A DNA stretch of 64,000 nucleotides, from contig NZ_JACIGE010000004.1 in NCBI RefSeq assembly GCF_014197755.1, positions 124,001 to 188,000 of the forward strand, written 5' to 3'. Under the pieces are notes generated by a model. The model was not told the origin of the DNA, did no database searches, and saw only the letters and a list, made by a program, of their open reading frames with translations. The stretch's first letter is position 1. The number at the start of each line of letters is the position of its first letter. Positions 56,361-64,000 of the stretch are shown in pieces. Made by a program: the position numbers and the translations under genes. Origin of the DNA: Rhodocyclus tenuis (GTDB lineage: Bacteria; Pseudomonadota; Gammaproteobacteria; Burkholderiales; Rhodocyclaceae).

Positions 56361-57383
56361 CTACTCGAGCAGCGCCTCTTCAAACAGCGAACGGATGAGC
56401 ACCCTGCGGATTTCCGGGCGGTCGGGCAGCTGGTAGAGCACCGGCGAGAGCATTTCCTCGAAGATGCCGCGCAGGCTGCGCGCGCCGACCTGGTATTCGC
56501 TCGCCAGCTCGGCGATCTGGTCGAACACCGGCGCTTCGATGCACAGTTCGACGCCCTCGTGTTTGAGCATCTCGCGGAACTGCTGATAGATCGAGTTGCG
56601 CGGCTCGACCATGATCTTCGCCAGCGCGTCGCGCGACAGTTCGCCAAAGCGCGCGATGATCGGCAGGCGGCCGGTGAATTCGGGAATCAGGCCGAACTCG
56701 ATCAGGTCGGTCGGCTTGGTGCGTGCGTTCAGGCGGTCGAGCACGCTCTGGCTCTGCCCGGCCGAGGTCGAGATGAAGCCGTAGCTGTGGCTGCGCGCGG
56801 CGATCTTGTCGAGCCCGACGAAAGCACCGCCGCCGATGAAGAGAATGTCGGAGGTGTCGATGTCGCGACCGCCGCCGAGCTTGATGCGCGAACCTTCCAT
56901 GATCTTGAGCAAGGCATGCTGCACGCGCACGCCGGCGCTGCCCTCGATCTGGCCGGCGGAGCTTTTCAGCTTGTCGATCTCGTCGATGAAGACGATGCCG
57001 CGCTGTGCCTTCGCCATGTTGCCGTCGGCGCGGTCGAGCAGACGCAGCAGAACGGCTTCGATTTCCTCGTTGACGTACTTCGACTGCGCCAGCGAGGTGG
57101 CGTCGGCGGTCACGAAGGGCAGGCCTAGCCCGCGCGACAGCGTTTCGCAGAGCAGCGTCTTGCCTGAGCCGGTGGGGCCGATGAGCAGGATGTTGCTCTT
57201 GGCAATGTCGAGGCCGGCTTCGCGCGCCTTCGCCAGCTTCTGGTAATGCGAATAGACGGCGACGGCGACGGTCTTCTTCGCCGCCTCCTGGCCGACCATG
57301 TACTGGTCGAGATAGCGCACGATCGAACTCGGGGTCATGCGCCTGGCCGGCGCAGCGGCATTTGCGGGCTTGGGATCGTCCAT
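56361..57383 (-). CDS. ClpX paralogue lacking the zinc-binding domain
   Basis: AAA+ unfoldase of 340 residues related to ClpX. Walker A GPTGSGKT (69-76), Walker B IVFIDEID (130-137), arginine finger in PEFTGRLP and sensor 2 GARSLRGIFE (300-309) are intact. Differences from ClpX: no N-terminal four-cysteine zinc domain; the pore-1 GYVG is KYVN (102-105); the RKH loop is missing; the C-terminus is short. A YGF (201-203) sits where ClpX has the IGF loop that docks on ClpP, so protease binding remains possible. No clpP is nearby, and the true clpX is presumably elsewhere. It converges with the autotransporter gene. Confidence 0.9.
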   Translation of the reverse strand: MDDPKPANAAAPARRMTPSSIVRYLDQYMVGQEAAKKTVAVAVYSHYQKLAKAREAGLDIAKSNILLIGPTGSGKTLLCETLSRGLGLPFVTADATSLAQSKYVNEEIEAVLLRLLDRADGNMAKAQRGIVFIDEIDKLKSSAGQIEGSAGVRVQHALLKIMEGSRIKLGGGRDIDTSDILFIGGGAFVGLDKIAARSHSYGFISTSAGQSQSVLDRLNARTKPTDLIEFGLIPEFTGRLPIIARFGELSRDALAKIMVEPRNSIYQQFREMLKHEGVELCIEAPVFDQIAELASEYQVGARSLRGIFEEMLSPVLYQLPDRPEIRRVLIRSLFEEALLE

Positions 57384-57485
57384 TGCGTCAGTGGGCTCGG
57401 CTACGGGCGCCAGCTGGCTGGCGCTTCTCCGTCATCGCCGGAAAGGGTTGTCGAGAAAGCTGGTCGAGAAAGGGGCCGTACTGCC

Positions 57486-57626
57486 TCAGTGCGCAGTGCC
57501 GTGCGGAATCAGCGGCTGAATGATATCGCCTGCGTGTTTCTTTGCCTGCTTCGCTGCCTTCTTTTCCTTGGCATTGTGCAGCGGTTCCTTCTTCGCTTCC
57601 TTGTTGCTCTGTCTTTGCTTGCCCAT
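57486..57626 (-). CDS. 46-residue lysine-rich protein
   Basis: Very small basic protein starting MGKQRQSNKEAKKEPL, with ten lysines in the first 30 residues and a hydrophobic tail (GDIIQPLIPHG). The ATG has CGGGAG seven bases upstream, a clear ribosome site, and the frame upstream of it has no coding character. The Lys/Ala/Glu-rich region should form a helix. I know of similar short proteins in betaproteobacteria but not their function; nucleic-acid binding is a guess. It lies 102 bases upstream of the ClpX paralogue on the same strand. Confidence 0.7.
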   Translation of the reverse strand: MGKQRQSNKEAKKEPLHNAKEKKAAKQAKKHAGDIIQPLIPHGTAH

Positions 57627-57831
57627 GATCGTACTCCCGGAAATCGCCGAAGAAATGTTCGGTGAATATCGAGTATAGGCCGATCGGCCAGCCGTGCCGG
57701 GCATTCGGAGAATTTGCCTGATCACTGCCGGCCGAGTGTTCGACAGCGCACAGAGGCCTTTGCGGCCAAAGAAGACAATCTGCGCAACGTTTGCGTTGCC
57801 CCCGGCGCCCGCCGGGAAGGACTGGTAAATC

Positions 57832-59079
57832 ATGAGGATTCGAGTGCTGCCCTTCCTTGCCGTGCTGTTTGCCGGCATGGCAGCATCCGCTGTGCCTTCG
57901 CTTGTGCCGCCGTTGCGCGCTGCCGAGTTGATCACTGCCGGCGGCATCCGTTTTCAGTGCTCGCCATCGCTGCTGGCGCAGGCCGCGCAGGAGATGGACG
58001 CTTTGCTCGACGAGCTTGCCATTCCGGCGGATCTGCTCAGCAAGAGCTCATCGGCATCCGGCACGCAACTGAGCTACCGCTTGCGCACGCCAGAGCACGA
58101 TACGTCGACGCTCGATCTGGTCGATCGCCGGGAATATGCGCTGGCCCGCGAGGCGATCAGCTTGCCGGCGGTGCGCGGCATGCGTGTCGTGAACACCGTA
58201 TCGCGCAAGGAAATCCTGCTCGCCCTGTTGCAGCATGGCCGGCTCACCGAGATGACGGGGGGATCATGCAGCGTCGCGGCGCTGCGTGAAATGATCGGCA
58301 TCCGCCAGAACGTCGTTGCCTGGGCCGAGCATCTGGAGTGGATATGGCCGAACGGCGGGCCGGCGCGCTGGAACACGAAGTACTGGAAGGAAGGAACGCC
58401 GGTATCGACGCAGCCGCTCGCCGACGCTTTCCTCGACATGTTCCTGCAGCAGCAGCGCTACACCATCGGCTGCTACACGGCGACCAAAGTCGTTTACGTG
58501 CACGCGCTGCTCGACTACCACCGCCGGGTGAATCCGGATGCGCAAAAGCTGCGTTTGCTGGAAAGCCGCCTGCTCGCCGACGGCGAGCCGCTGGTCGACG
58601 TCGAACCGGCCGGCATGTGGTCGTTCGAGGATGATTTCGACCCGGCCGGACTGTCACGCCCGGGCAAGCTGCTGCGCCTGCACGCCGATGTGGCGATGCG
58701 GAATTTCGTACCGGGAGACTGGGTTTATCTGCTCAACACCGATCCGGTATCGCGCAGGAAAACGGGTTACGAGGGTTCGAACGCCATCTATCTGGGTGGC
58801 GGCAGGTTCGACGATTACTACAACGACCACCAGCACGCCTACGCCTACGAGGAAAAGCTCGACGAGGTGTATCAGTGGCGGCACGGCGTCTTCAATCGCC
58901 GACGCGATGCGCAGAAGCGGCAGGTGCTGTCGGCACCCGCGATGGCGCGTCTTTCCGAGTCACCGGCGCGTGGCGGCCTGGTCTTCGGATTCCGCGTCGT
59001 TCCGGGCGACGTCGATCTGACGCTGCCCGGCAGCACGCGCCTGCCACAGCAGCTTGCCATTGGTGATCGCGAGAACTGA
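57832..59079 (+). CDS. Secreted protein, possible transglutaminase-like
   Basis: 415 residues with a signal peptide (about 1-31, ending near PPLRA). Residues about 205-345 resemble, from memory, the Bacillus Tgl transglutaminase: RYTIGCYTATKVVYVHALLD with Cys214 at the place of the catalytic Cys, FVPGDWVYLLNTDP for FLGDCLYFKNPEF, and YEGSNAIYLGGGRFDDYYND for WRGENVILLG. The two glutamates that support catalysis in Bacillus seem replaced (Gly213, Ser316), so activity is uncertain. The rest is unrecognised. It ends 25 bases before a ferric-reductase-like gene, possibly one operon. Confidence 0.6.
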   Translation: MRIRVLPFLAVLFAGMAASAVPSLVPPLRAAELITAGGIRFQCSPSLLAQAAQEMDALLDELAIPADLLSKSSSASGTQLSYRLRTPEHDTSTLDLVDRREYALAREAISLPAVRGMRVVNTVSRKEILLALLQHGRLTEMTGGSCSVAALREMIGIRQNVVAWAEHLEWIWPNGGPARWNTKYWKEGTPVSTQPLADAFLDMFLQQQRYTIGCYTATKVVYVHALLDYHRRVNPDAQKLRLLESRLLADGEPLVDVEPAGMWSFEDDFDPAGLSRPGKLLRLHADVAMRNFVPGDWVYLLNTDPVSRRKTGYEGSNAIYLGGGRFDDYYNDHQHAYAYEEKLDEVYQWRHGVFNRRRDAQKRQVLSAPAMARLSESPARGGLVFGFRVVPGDVDLTLPGSTRLPQQLAIGDREN

Positions 59080-59104
59080 AATAAAAAATATAAAAATCAT
59101 ATAC

Positions 59105-60409
59105 ATGGCGATACTCGGCGGGCTCGCTGCCTTGTGGCTTCTGGCCGACCCGGTATGGTCGGCGCCTTACGAGTTCTTCACGCTGCGTGCTGCGCTGGTC
59201 AATTTGAGCGGCATCGTCGGTATCGCGCTGATGAGCGTCGGCATGATGCTGGCGCTCAGGCCGGTGAGCATCGAGCCCTTTGTCGGCGGACTCGACAAGA
59301 CTTACCGCTTGCACAAGTGGCTCGGCATTACCGGGCTGGTCTTCTCGATCATCCACTGGCTGTTGGCTAAAGGACCAAAATGGGCAGTCGGCTGGGGCTG
59401 GCTGGAACGGCCGGTGCATGGGCCGGCCGCCGAACAACCCGTCGCCATCTTCCGTTTTTTCTCGAGCCAGAAAGACCTGGCCGAGGCGCTTGGCGAATGG
59501 ACCTTCTACGCGCTGCTGCTGCTGCTCGCGCTGGCCTTGCTCAAGCAGTTTCCTTACCGCTATTTCTTCAAGACGCACCGGTTGCTGGCGCTTGTCTATC
59601 TGCTGCTGGTCGCCCATTCGCTGATCCTGATGAAGTTCAGCTACTGGGGCGAGTTGCTCGGCCCGGTGTTGGCGCTGCTGATGGCCGGCGGCACGATCGC
59701 CGCCGGCGTTTCGTTGTTGCGCCGCGTTGGCTATCGCCATCGGGCGGTCGGCGTCATCGAGTCGGTCTTTCTGCACAGCGATAACCGTGTGCTGCGGGTC
59801 GCCATCAAGCTCAAGGACCGCTGGCCCGGTCATCAGGCCGGGCAGTTTGCTTTTGTCACTTTCGATCGCGACGAAGGTCCGCATCCATTCACGATCTCAT
59901 CGTCGTGGGATGGTGACGGGCGCATGTTCTTCCTGATCAAGGGGCTTGGCGATTACACGAATTTCCTGCCGGAGATGTTGCAGCCAGGCGATCTGCTTCA
60001 GGTGGAGGGCCCCTACGGTCAATTCGAGTTCAACTCGGGCAAACTGCAGCAGATCTGGATCGCCGGCGGTATCGGCATTACGCCCTTCATCGCGCGCATG
60101 CAGGCGCTGGCCGATCATGCGGATGGCAAGCGCGTCGACCTGTTCTACTGCACCAGGGAACCCGACGAGGGCTTCATCAATCGGCTGCGTCTGCATGCGC
60201 TGGCTGCAGGCGTGCGCCTGCACGTGCGGGTGGATGCGGTCGACGGCCGGCTGGATGCGCAAGGCCTGATCGACGCGGTGCCCGACTGGTGCTCGGCCGA
60301 TATCTGGTTCTGCGGACCGGCAGGCTTCGGCCAGTCCGTGCGCTCAGCGCTGCTCGGACGCGGGTTCGCCGGTGCCGATTTTCACCAGGAATTGTTTGCC
60401 ATGCGTTAG
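59105..60409 (+). CDS. Ferric-reductase-like haem/flavin oxidoreductase
   Basis: Inner-membrane electron-transfer protein (434 residues from this start). Six helices in the first 200 residues hold two pairs of haem-ligand histidines (YRLHKWLG and SIIHWLLA; KTHRLLAL and VAHSLILM). A cytosolic FAD domain follows with HPFTISSSW, then an NAD(P) domain with IAGGIGITPFIARM and WFCGPAGFGQSVRSA. It could reduce ferric iron or another acceptor. The start is doubtful: the frame stays open back to TTG 59054 and GTG 59063, the first helix seems to begin before this ATG (KNIKIIYMAIL), and no ribosome site is visible in the AT-rich spacer. Confidence 0.88.
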   Translation: MAILGGLAALWLLADPVWSAPYEFFTLRAALVNLSGIVGIALMSVGMMLALRPVSIEPFVGGLDKTYRLHKWLGITGLVFSIIHWLLAKGPKWAVGWGWLERPVHGPAAEQPVAIFRFFSSQKDLAEALGEWTFYALLLLLALALLKQFPYRYFFKTHRLLALVYLLLVAHSLILMKFSYWGELLGPVLALLMAGGTIAAGVSLLRRVGYRHRAVGVIESVFLHSDNRVLRVAIKLKDRWPGHQAGQFAFVTFDRDEGPHPFTISSSWDGDGRMFFLIKGLGDYTNFLPEMLQPGDLLQVEGPYGQFEFNSGKLQQIWIAGGIGITPFIARMQALADHADGKRVDLFYCTREPDEGFINRLRLHALAAGVRLHVRVDAVDGRLDAQGLIDAVPDWCSADIWFCGPAGFGQSVRSALLGRGFAGADFHQELFAMR

Positions 60410-60542
60410 CTCCCCCAGGGCTTTCGCAGCCGGACCTCATGGAGGCTTTCTCTTGTCTAAGCGCTGTTGCCGCGAGTCTGCTGTCGAACATGTCCCGCAT
60501 TAAAAACCAGGCCTCAGGCAGCAAAAGCTAGGCGGCGTGCAC

Positions 60543-60650
60543 CACTCCCACCGGGCAGGCGACGCCGTCTTCGGACGGCAGTTCCTGGCGTCACGGGAGT
60601 TCTTTCAGCAACAGTCTCCTGCCCTGGCGGGAGGCGATCAGGGTGGAGTG
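60543..60650 (+). promoter_or_regulatory. Structured leader before the chemoreceptor gene
   Basis: GGGCAGG (60553-60559) pairs perfectly with CCTGCCC (60618-60624). Inside is the hairpin GCCGTC-TTCG-GACGGC (60564-60579). Outside, CACTCCCACC (60543-60552) can pair with the ribosome-site region GGTGGAGTG (60642-60650) with one bulge. This would hide the ribosome site. No known riboswitch class is recognised. The 244-base gap before this gene holds nothing else. Confidence 0.45.
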
Positions 60651-60653
60651 ATC

Positions 60654-62822
60654 ATGCGAATGACATCGATACAAGGGCGGATTGCACTGGTTGCGGGTGC
60701 GTGTCTGTTGGGATCTGCCCTGTTGCTGGTCAGTTACAGCCTGTTTTCAGCCCGGAGCACCCAGAATCTCGTCGCTGGACGCGTCGGCGCCCTGATTCAG
60801 AACGACACCGCCGATATCCTGAAGAACCTAGCCTGGGCGCGCGCCGGCGTGATCCAGGCGAAATTCGATCTGGCGCTTGATGCGGCGCGCACCATGGCCC
60901 ACACCTTTGCGCTGGCCAAAGACAACGACAGCGGGATCAATCTCGGGCGAAACCAGCTCAACGCAATCCTGAAATACGTTCTGGAAAACAATCCCGAGTT
61001 CAACGGCACCTATTCCTGCTGGGAGCCCAATGCGCTGGACGGCCGCGACTCGGATTTCCGCACCGGCGAACAAGGCAACAACAAGCAGACGGGGCGTTTC
61101 ACCCCCTATTGGAATCGCGGCGAAGGTGGAAAGATCGCCGTTCAACCGCTGGTCGAATACGACACCACGGACAAGCACCCCAACGGCATCCTCAAGGGCG
61201 GCTGGTACATCGGTCCGCGCGAGAACCACCAGGAAAGCGTGCTCGATCCCTTTCCCTACATCGTTCAGGGCAAGCAGGTCTGGCTGACGACGCTGTCGGT
61301 TCCGGTCATGGTGCGCGACAGGTTTGTCGGCGTTGCCGGCACCGACTACAACCTTGATTTTGTCCAGAAGCTGGCAGAACAGGTCGACCGGGATCTGTTT
61401 GGCGGCGCGGGCGAGATCGCCATCGTCAGCTACGCCGGTCTGGTGGTCGCCGACAGCGAGCATCCCGAGCTGATCGGCAAGCCTTTCAACTCGGTGGTCG
61501 GCGACAAGAATGTTGATGAGATCCTCAGCGACATCAAGGCCGGGAAGCTGCGCGCCTGGAACGACGAGGCCGACAACACGATCAACGCGATCGCGCCGAT
61601 TGCCTTGGGACGTACCGGCAAGCCCTGGACGGTACTCGTCAAGGTGCCGAAAAATGTCATTCTGGCGCAGGCGCAACAGCTCGACCAGGACATTCAGCAG
61701 CAAGGGACCACGAACGCGCTGTGGCAAGTCTTTGTCGGACTCGCCGTCGCGGCAGCCGCCACTGTCGTGCTATGGATCGCTGCCGGCGGCATCGCGCGCC
61801 CGATTCGCGCCGCCGCCGAACTTGCCAAAGCCATCCGGGCGGGCGATTTTTCCCGGCGCATCAAACACGACAGCGCCGACGAGGTCGGCCAGCTTGCGCA
61901 TGCGCTTGACGCCATGTCGCAAAGCCTGCAGGCCAAGGTGGAACTGGCCGAGCGCATCAGTGAAGGCGATCTGGACGTCACCGTCGCGATGGCTTCGGAC
62001 AAGGACCAGCTCGGACGGGCGCTGCAGCGGATGGTCGATAGCCTGAATCAGCTGGTCACCGAACTGCAGACCGGGGTGGGCCAGATCACCGGGAACGCCA
62101 GCCAGGTCGCCGAACTCAGCCAGCGCCTCTCCAGTGGCGCAACGCAGTCCGCCGAATCGATTACCGAGATCAGCTCGACGATGGCGGCGATGACCGCACA
62201 GACCAAGGGCAACGCGGAGAGCGCCAGCCAGGCCAACGAGCTTTCGCAAGAGTCCCGGGACGCGGCCAGCCTGAGCAGTCAGCACATGGACGACATGATC
62301 AAGGCGATGGCTGAAATCAAGAACTCCGGCGACGGCATCAACAAGATCATCAACGCGATCAACGAGATTACCGCCCAGACCAACCTGCTGGCGCTCAATG
62401 CTGCGATCGAGGCTGCACGCGCCGGTGAAACGGGACGCGGTTTTGCCGTTGTCGCCGACGAAGTGCGCAAGCTTGCCACCAGCAGCGCCAACGCTGCGGG
62501 CGAGGCGGCAACGCTGATTGCCGAATCGACGCAAAAGACGCATGCCGGAATGGAAATCGCAAACCGGACTGCGCTGGCGCTGAACGCGATCCTGGCCAGT
62601 TCGACCGAGGTATCGACGATCGTCGCCCGCATCGCCACGGCGTCGGAAGAACAGGCTGGCGGCATCGACGAGGTCAGCATTGGTCTGCAGCAGATCGATG
62701 GCGTCACCCAGCGCACCAGCGGGGATGCTGGCGAGTGCGCCCACGCGGCGAACGAGCTGACCGCCCAGGCCGCCCGCCTCGACAGCCTGATCAGCCGTTT
62801 CAAGGTCAAGCGGATGACGTGA
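60654..62822 (+). CDS. Methyl-accepting chemotaxis protein with Cache sensor
   Basis: Chemoreceptor of 722 residues. Helix 1 (about 10-33), a periplasmic dCache-like sensor (about 40-360) with [20 protein letters not shown] followed by GTDYNLDF, helix 2 (about 362-385), a HAMP domain followed by a second HAMP-like segment (about 385-490), and the cytoplasmic signalling domain with the hairpin tip [20 protein letters not shown] then [18 protein letters not shown]. The ATG has GGTGGAG at good distance; the frame upstream is the structured leader. Ligand unknown; the Cache fold often binds amino or organic acids. Confidence 0.95.
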   Translation: MRMTSIQGRIALVAGACLLGSALLLVSYSLFSARSTQNLVAGRVGALIQNDTADILKNLAWARAGVIQAKFDLALDAARTMAHTFALAKDNDSGINLGRNQLNAILKYVLENNPEFNGTYSCWEPNALDGRDSDFRTGEQGNNKQTGRFTPYWNRGEGGKIAVQPLVEYDTTDKHPNGILKGGWYIGPRENHQESVLDPFPYIVQGKQVWLTTLSVPVMVRDRFVGVAGTDYNLDFVQKLAEQVDRDLFGGAGEIAIVSYAGLVVADSEHPELIGKPFNSVVGDKNVDEILSDIKAGKLRAWNDEADNTINAIAPIALGRTGKPWTVLVKVPKNVILAQAQQLDQDIQQQGTTNALWQVFVGLAVAAAATVVLWIAAGGIARPIRAAAELAKAIRAGDFSRRIKHDSADEVGQLAHALDAMSQSLQAKVELAERISEGDLDVTVAMASDKDQLGRALQRMVDSLNQLVTELQTGVGQITGNASQVAELSQRLSSGATQSAESITEISSTMAAMTAQTKGNAESASQANELSQESRDAASLSSQHMDDMIKAMAEIKNSGDGINKIINAINEITAQTNLLALNAAIEAARAGETGRGFAVVADEVRKLATSSANAAGEAATLIAESTQKTHAGMEIANRTALALNAILASSTEVSTIVARIATASEEQAGGIDEVSIGLQQIDGVTQRTSGDAGECAHAANELTAQAARLDSLISRFKVKRMT

Positions 62823-63103
62823 GCGGCGCAGTTGCGGATTGAGCGCGCCGCGGCAGGCGGTCCGCCGCATCCGAGCCGCAGCGCGACACGCTTCCGTTCG
62901 GTCAACGCTGGTTCAGCGGCCGCCGGAACCCTGATACACGGGGTGTTCAGCGGCGGCGGACCCGCCGCGGTTGCGATTTACACGATTCACGGTATGCGAA
63001 AGACGCGCTCTGAGTATTTTGCGGCGCCGCCTTGCTCGTTAGGCTCCAGCTGTCGACGGGGGCACGGATTCCGTAGCGATAAATCGGCCGGGGAGGGCAG
63101 CGG
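62823..63103 (+). other. Gap after the chemoreceptor gene (281 bases)
   Basis: A GC hairpin (GCGGCGG / CCGCCGC, 62950-62968) with no T run may mark the end of the chemoreceptor transcript. Nothing else is recognised. Confidence 0.3.
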
Positions 63104-63502
63104 GTGCAAGCGTCTCTTGAGTTCTATCCCGACTTTGCCGAGGACTCGCCATTCGCTCCGCTCACCGACGGCGAGCAAAGCAGTTTCGGCATCCTGCTCT
63201 GCGATGGACGTGGCCTGATCGTCAATTGCAGCAGCGAGGGTGCGCGCATGTTCGGCCGACAACTCGCCGATCTGATTGGATGCTCGCTCTGGTCACTGCT
63301 GCCCGGCATCACGCACAGCAGCGCGTCGCCGAGCTACCGGGCGCGCTACATGGCGTATCTGAGCGCCAACGCCTGCTGGCGGCGTCTGCAGGCGATCGAT
63401 GCCAGCGGTCGCGAATTTCCGCTTGATCTGGCGATGTCAAAGCACTCCGCCGCTGGCGAGACGCAGTTCCTGGTGCACCTGCGCTACGCCGTCGATGTCT
63501 GA
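63104..63502 (+). CDS. Single PAS-domain protein
   Basis: 132 residues, almost entirely one PAS domain: FGILLCDGRGLIVNCSSEGA, ARMFGRQLADLIGCSLWSLL and the C-terminal strands (FPLDLAMSKHSAAGETQFLV). No output domain, signal peptide or membrane helix. The GTG start has GGGAGGG six bases upstream, strongly supporting translation. It may bind a ligand or flavin and work with another protein, perhaps the chemoreceptor upstream, but 281 bases separate them. Function unproven. Confidence 0.8.
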   Translation: MQASLEFYPDFAEDSPFAPLTDGEQSSFGILLCDGRGLIVNCSSEGARMFGRQLADLIGCSLWSLLPGITHSSASPSYRARYMAYLSANACWRRLQAIDASGREFPLDLAMSKHSAAGETQFLVHLRYAVDV

Positions 63503-63561
63503 GCGCTGGCGGCGGCCTGTCGAGGTTTGTCGTCTGCCGCCCGTGTCGGCGTTTCCGACCC

Positions 63562-64000
63562 TCAGCGGCCCGCCCAGGGCATCACCGGTACCGTCGAAAT
63601 GCTGTTGGACGGTGCGCCGTCGATCAGTTTGCGGCTGATCGCCAGATAGACGAGCGTATTGTGCTCGTCATCCCACAGGCGGACGACGCGCGTTTCCTTG
63701 AACAGGATCGAGGTGTCTTCGCTGAAGATCGTTTCGTCGCGCGGCAGCTTGGCCGGCAGCGTGATCGGCCCGGTTTGCCGGCAGGCGAGCGAGAACTGCG
63801 AGGGGTCCTGCGCCAGCCCGAGCGTGCCGGAAACGCCGCCGGTGCGCGCTTGACTGACGTGGCAGGTGACGCCGGGCACTTTCGGGTCGGCGAAGGCTTC
63901 GACACAGACCTTGTGGTTGGCGCCGATCAGTTTCCAGGCGGTGGTGACGCAACCGATGGTTTCGGCGGCCGCCGGCAGCGCAGCGGCAAGCAGCGGCAGC
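63562..64000 (-). CDS. creA: CreA family protein, 5' end beyond the window
   Basis: Periplasmic protein of unknown role in the CreA family. The visible part begins in a hydrophobic signal peptide (LPLLAAALPAAAETIGC at the window edge) and continues with CVTTAWKLIGANHKVCVEAF, DPKVPGVTCHVSQARTGGV and FSEDTSILFKETRVVRLWDD, all typical of CreA. It ends SISTVPVMPWAGR. The gene is read leftward, and its start lies past base 64000. It converges with the PAS gene across 59 bases. Confidence 0.9.
   Translation of the reverse strand, partial: LPLLAAALPAAAETIGCVTTAWKLIGANHKVCVEAFADPKVPGVTCHVSQARTGGVSGTLGLAQDPSQFSLACRQTGPITLPAKLPRDETIFSEDTSILFKETRVVRLWDDEHNTLVYLAISRKLIDGAPSNSISTVPVMPWAGR

Noticed and set aside
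56324-56361. GCGCCGCT / AGCGGCGC inverted repeat between the autotransporter and the ClpX paralogue
   Set aside because: Eight-base stem with a 22-base loop and no T run; could be chance in GC-rich DNA.
60543-60650. Cyclic di-GMP riboswitch in front of the chemoreceptor
   Set aside because: The known conserved core of that class is not seen; only a structured leader is reported.

Overview
The window reads as chromosomal DNA of a GC-rich Gram-negative betaproteobacterium. Gene order (map/glnD opposite rpsB-tsf-pyrH-frr-uppS-cdsA-dxr-rseP-bamA-skp-lpxD-fabZ-lpxA-lpxB-rnhB, and smpB opposite ratA-rnfH next to guaBA) and protein character best fit the Rhodocyclales, but the genus cannot be fixed from sequence alone. 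I see no tRNA, rRNA, CRISPR array, insertion sequence or prophage, and codon use looks even throughout.

Layout. 1-9.0 kb: smc, zipA-like, a long NAD-dependent ligase (ligA), and a purine salvage pair (phosphoribosyltransferase and a methylthioinosine/methylthioadenosine phosphorylase). 9.1-12.5 kb, minus strand: map then glnD. 12.6-27.9 kb, plus strand: one long translation, cell-envelope and lipid A cluster from rpsB to a SpoU-type RNA methyltransferase; most genes abut or overlap. 28.0-34.4 kb: a PEP/pyruvate/oxaloacetate node, with ppsR and ppc on the minus strand and ppsA divergent. 34.5-36.9 kb: TRIC-type membrane protein, smpB, ratA, rnfH and a DUF4124 protein. 36.9-40.2 kb: guaB and guaA, each followed by an intrinsic terminator. 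40.3-43.5 kb: a small unknown protein, a PACE-type efflux protein, and the ahpC-ahpF peroxide defence pair with a candidate OxyR site.

From 43.7 kb on the region is more accessory. It holds a TetR-HlyD-ABC-permease exporter operon with a perfect operator palindrome, an HD-GYP response regulator overlapping a very large hybrid histidine kinase, and an AraC-type regulator with an NTF2-like N-terminus next to a HAF-repeat autotransporter. It continues with a ClpX paralogue without a zinc-binding domain, a 46-residue basic protein, a secreted protein with similarity to Bacillus-type transglutaminase, a ferric-reductase-like haem/flavin oxidoreductase, a chemoreceptor with a structured leader, a single-PAS protein, and creA cut by the window edge.

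The most interesting points are: (i) the AraC-like regulator plus autotransporter, whose promoter has two 14-bp direct repeats exactly 21 bp apart, abutting the likely -35; (ii) the zinc-domain-less ClpX paralogue with altered pore loops; (iii) the transglutaminase-like secreted protein beside the ferric-reductase-like protein; (iv) compact regulatory designs in the core region (bidirectional -10 palindrome at smpB/ratA, alternative hairpins before rpsB, attenuators in rpsB-tsf and ahpC-ahpF). No single feature could be proven to be a new system from sequence alone.
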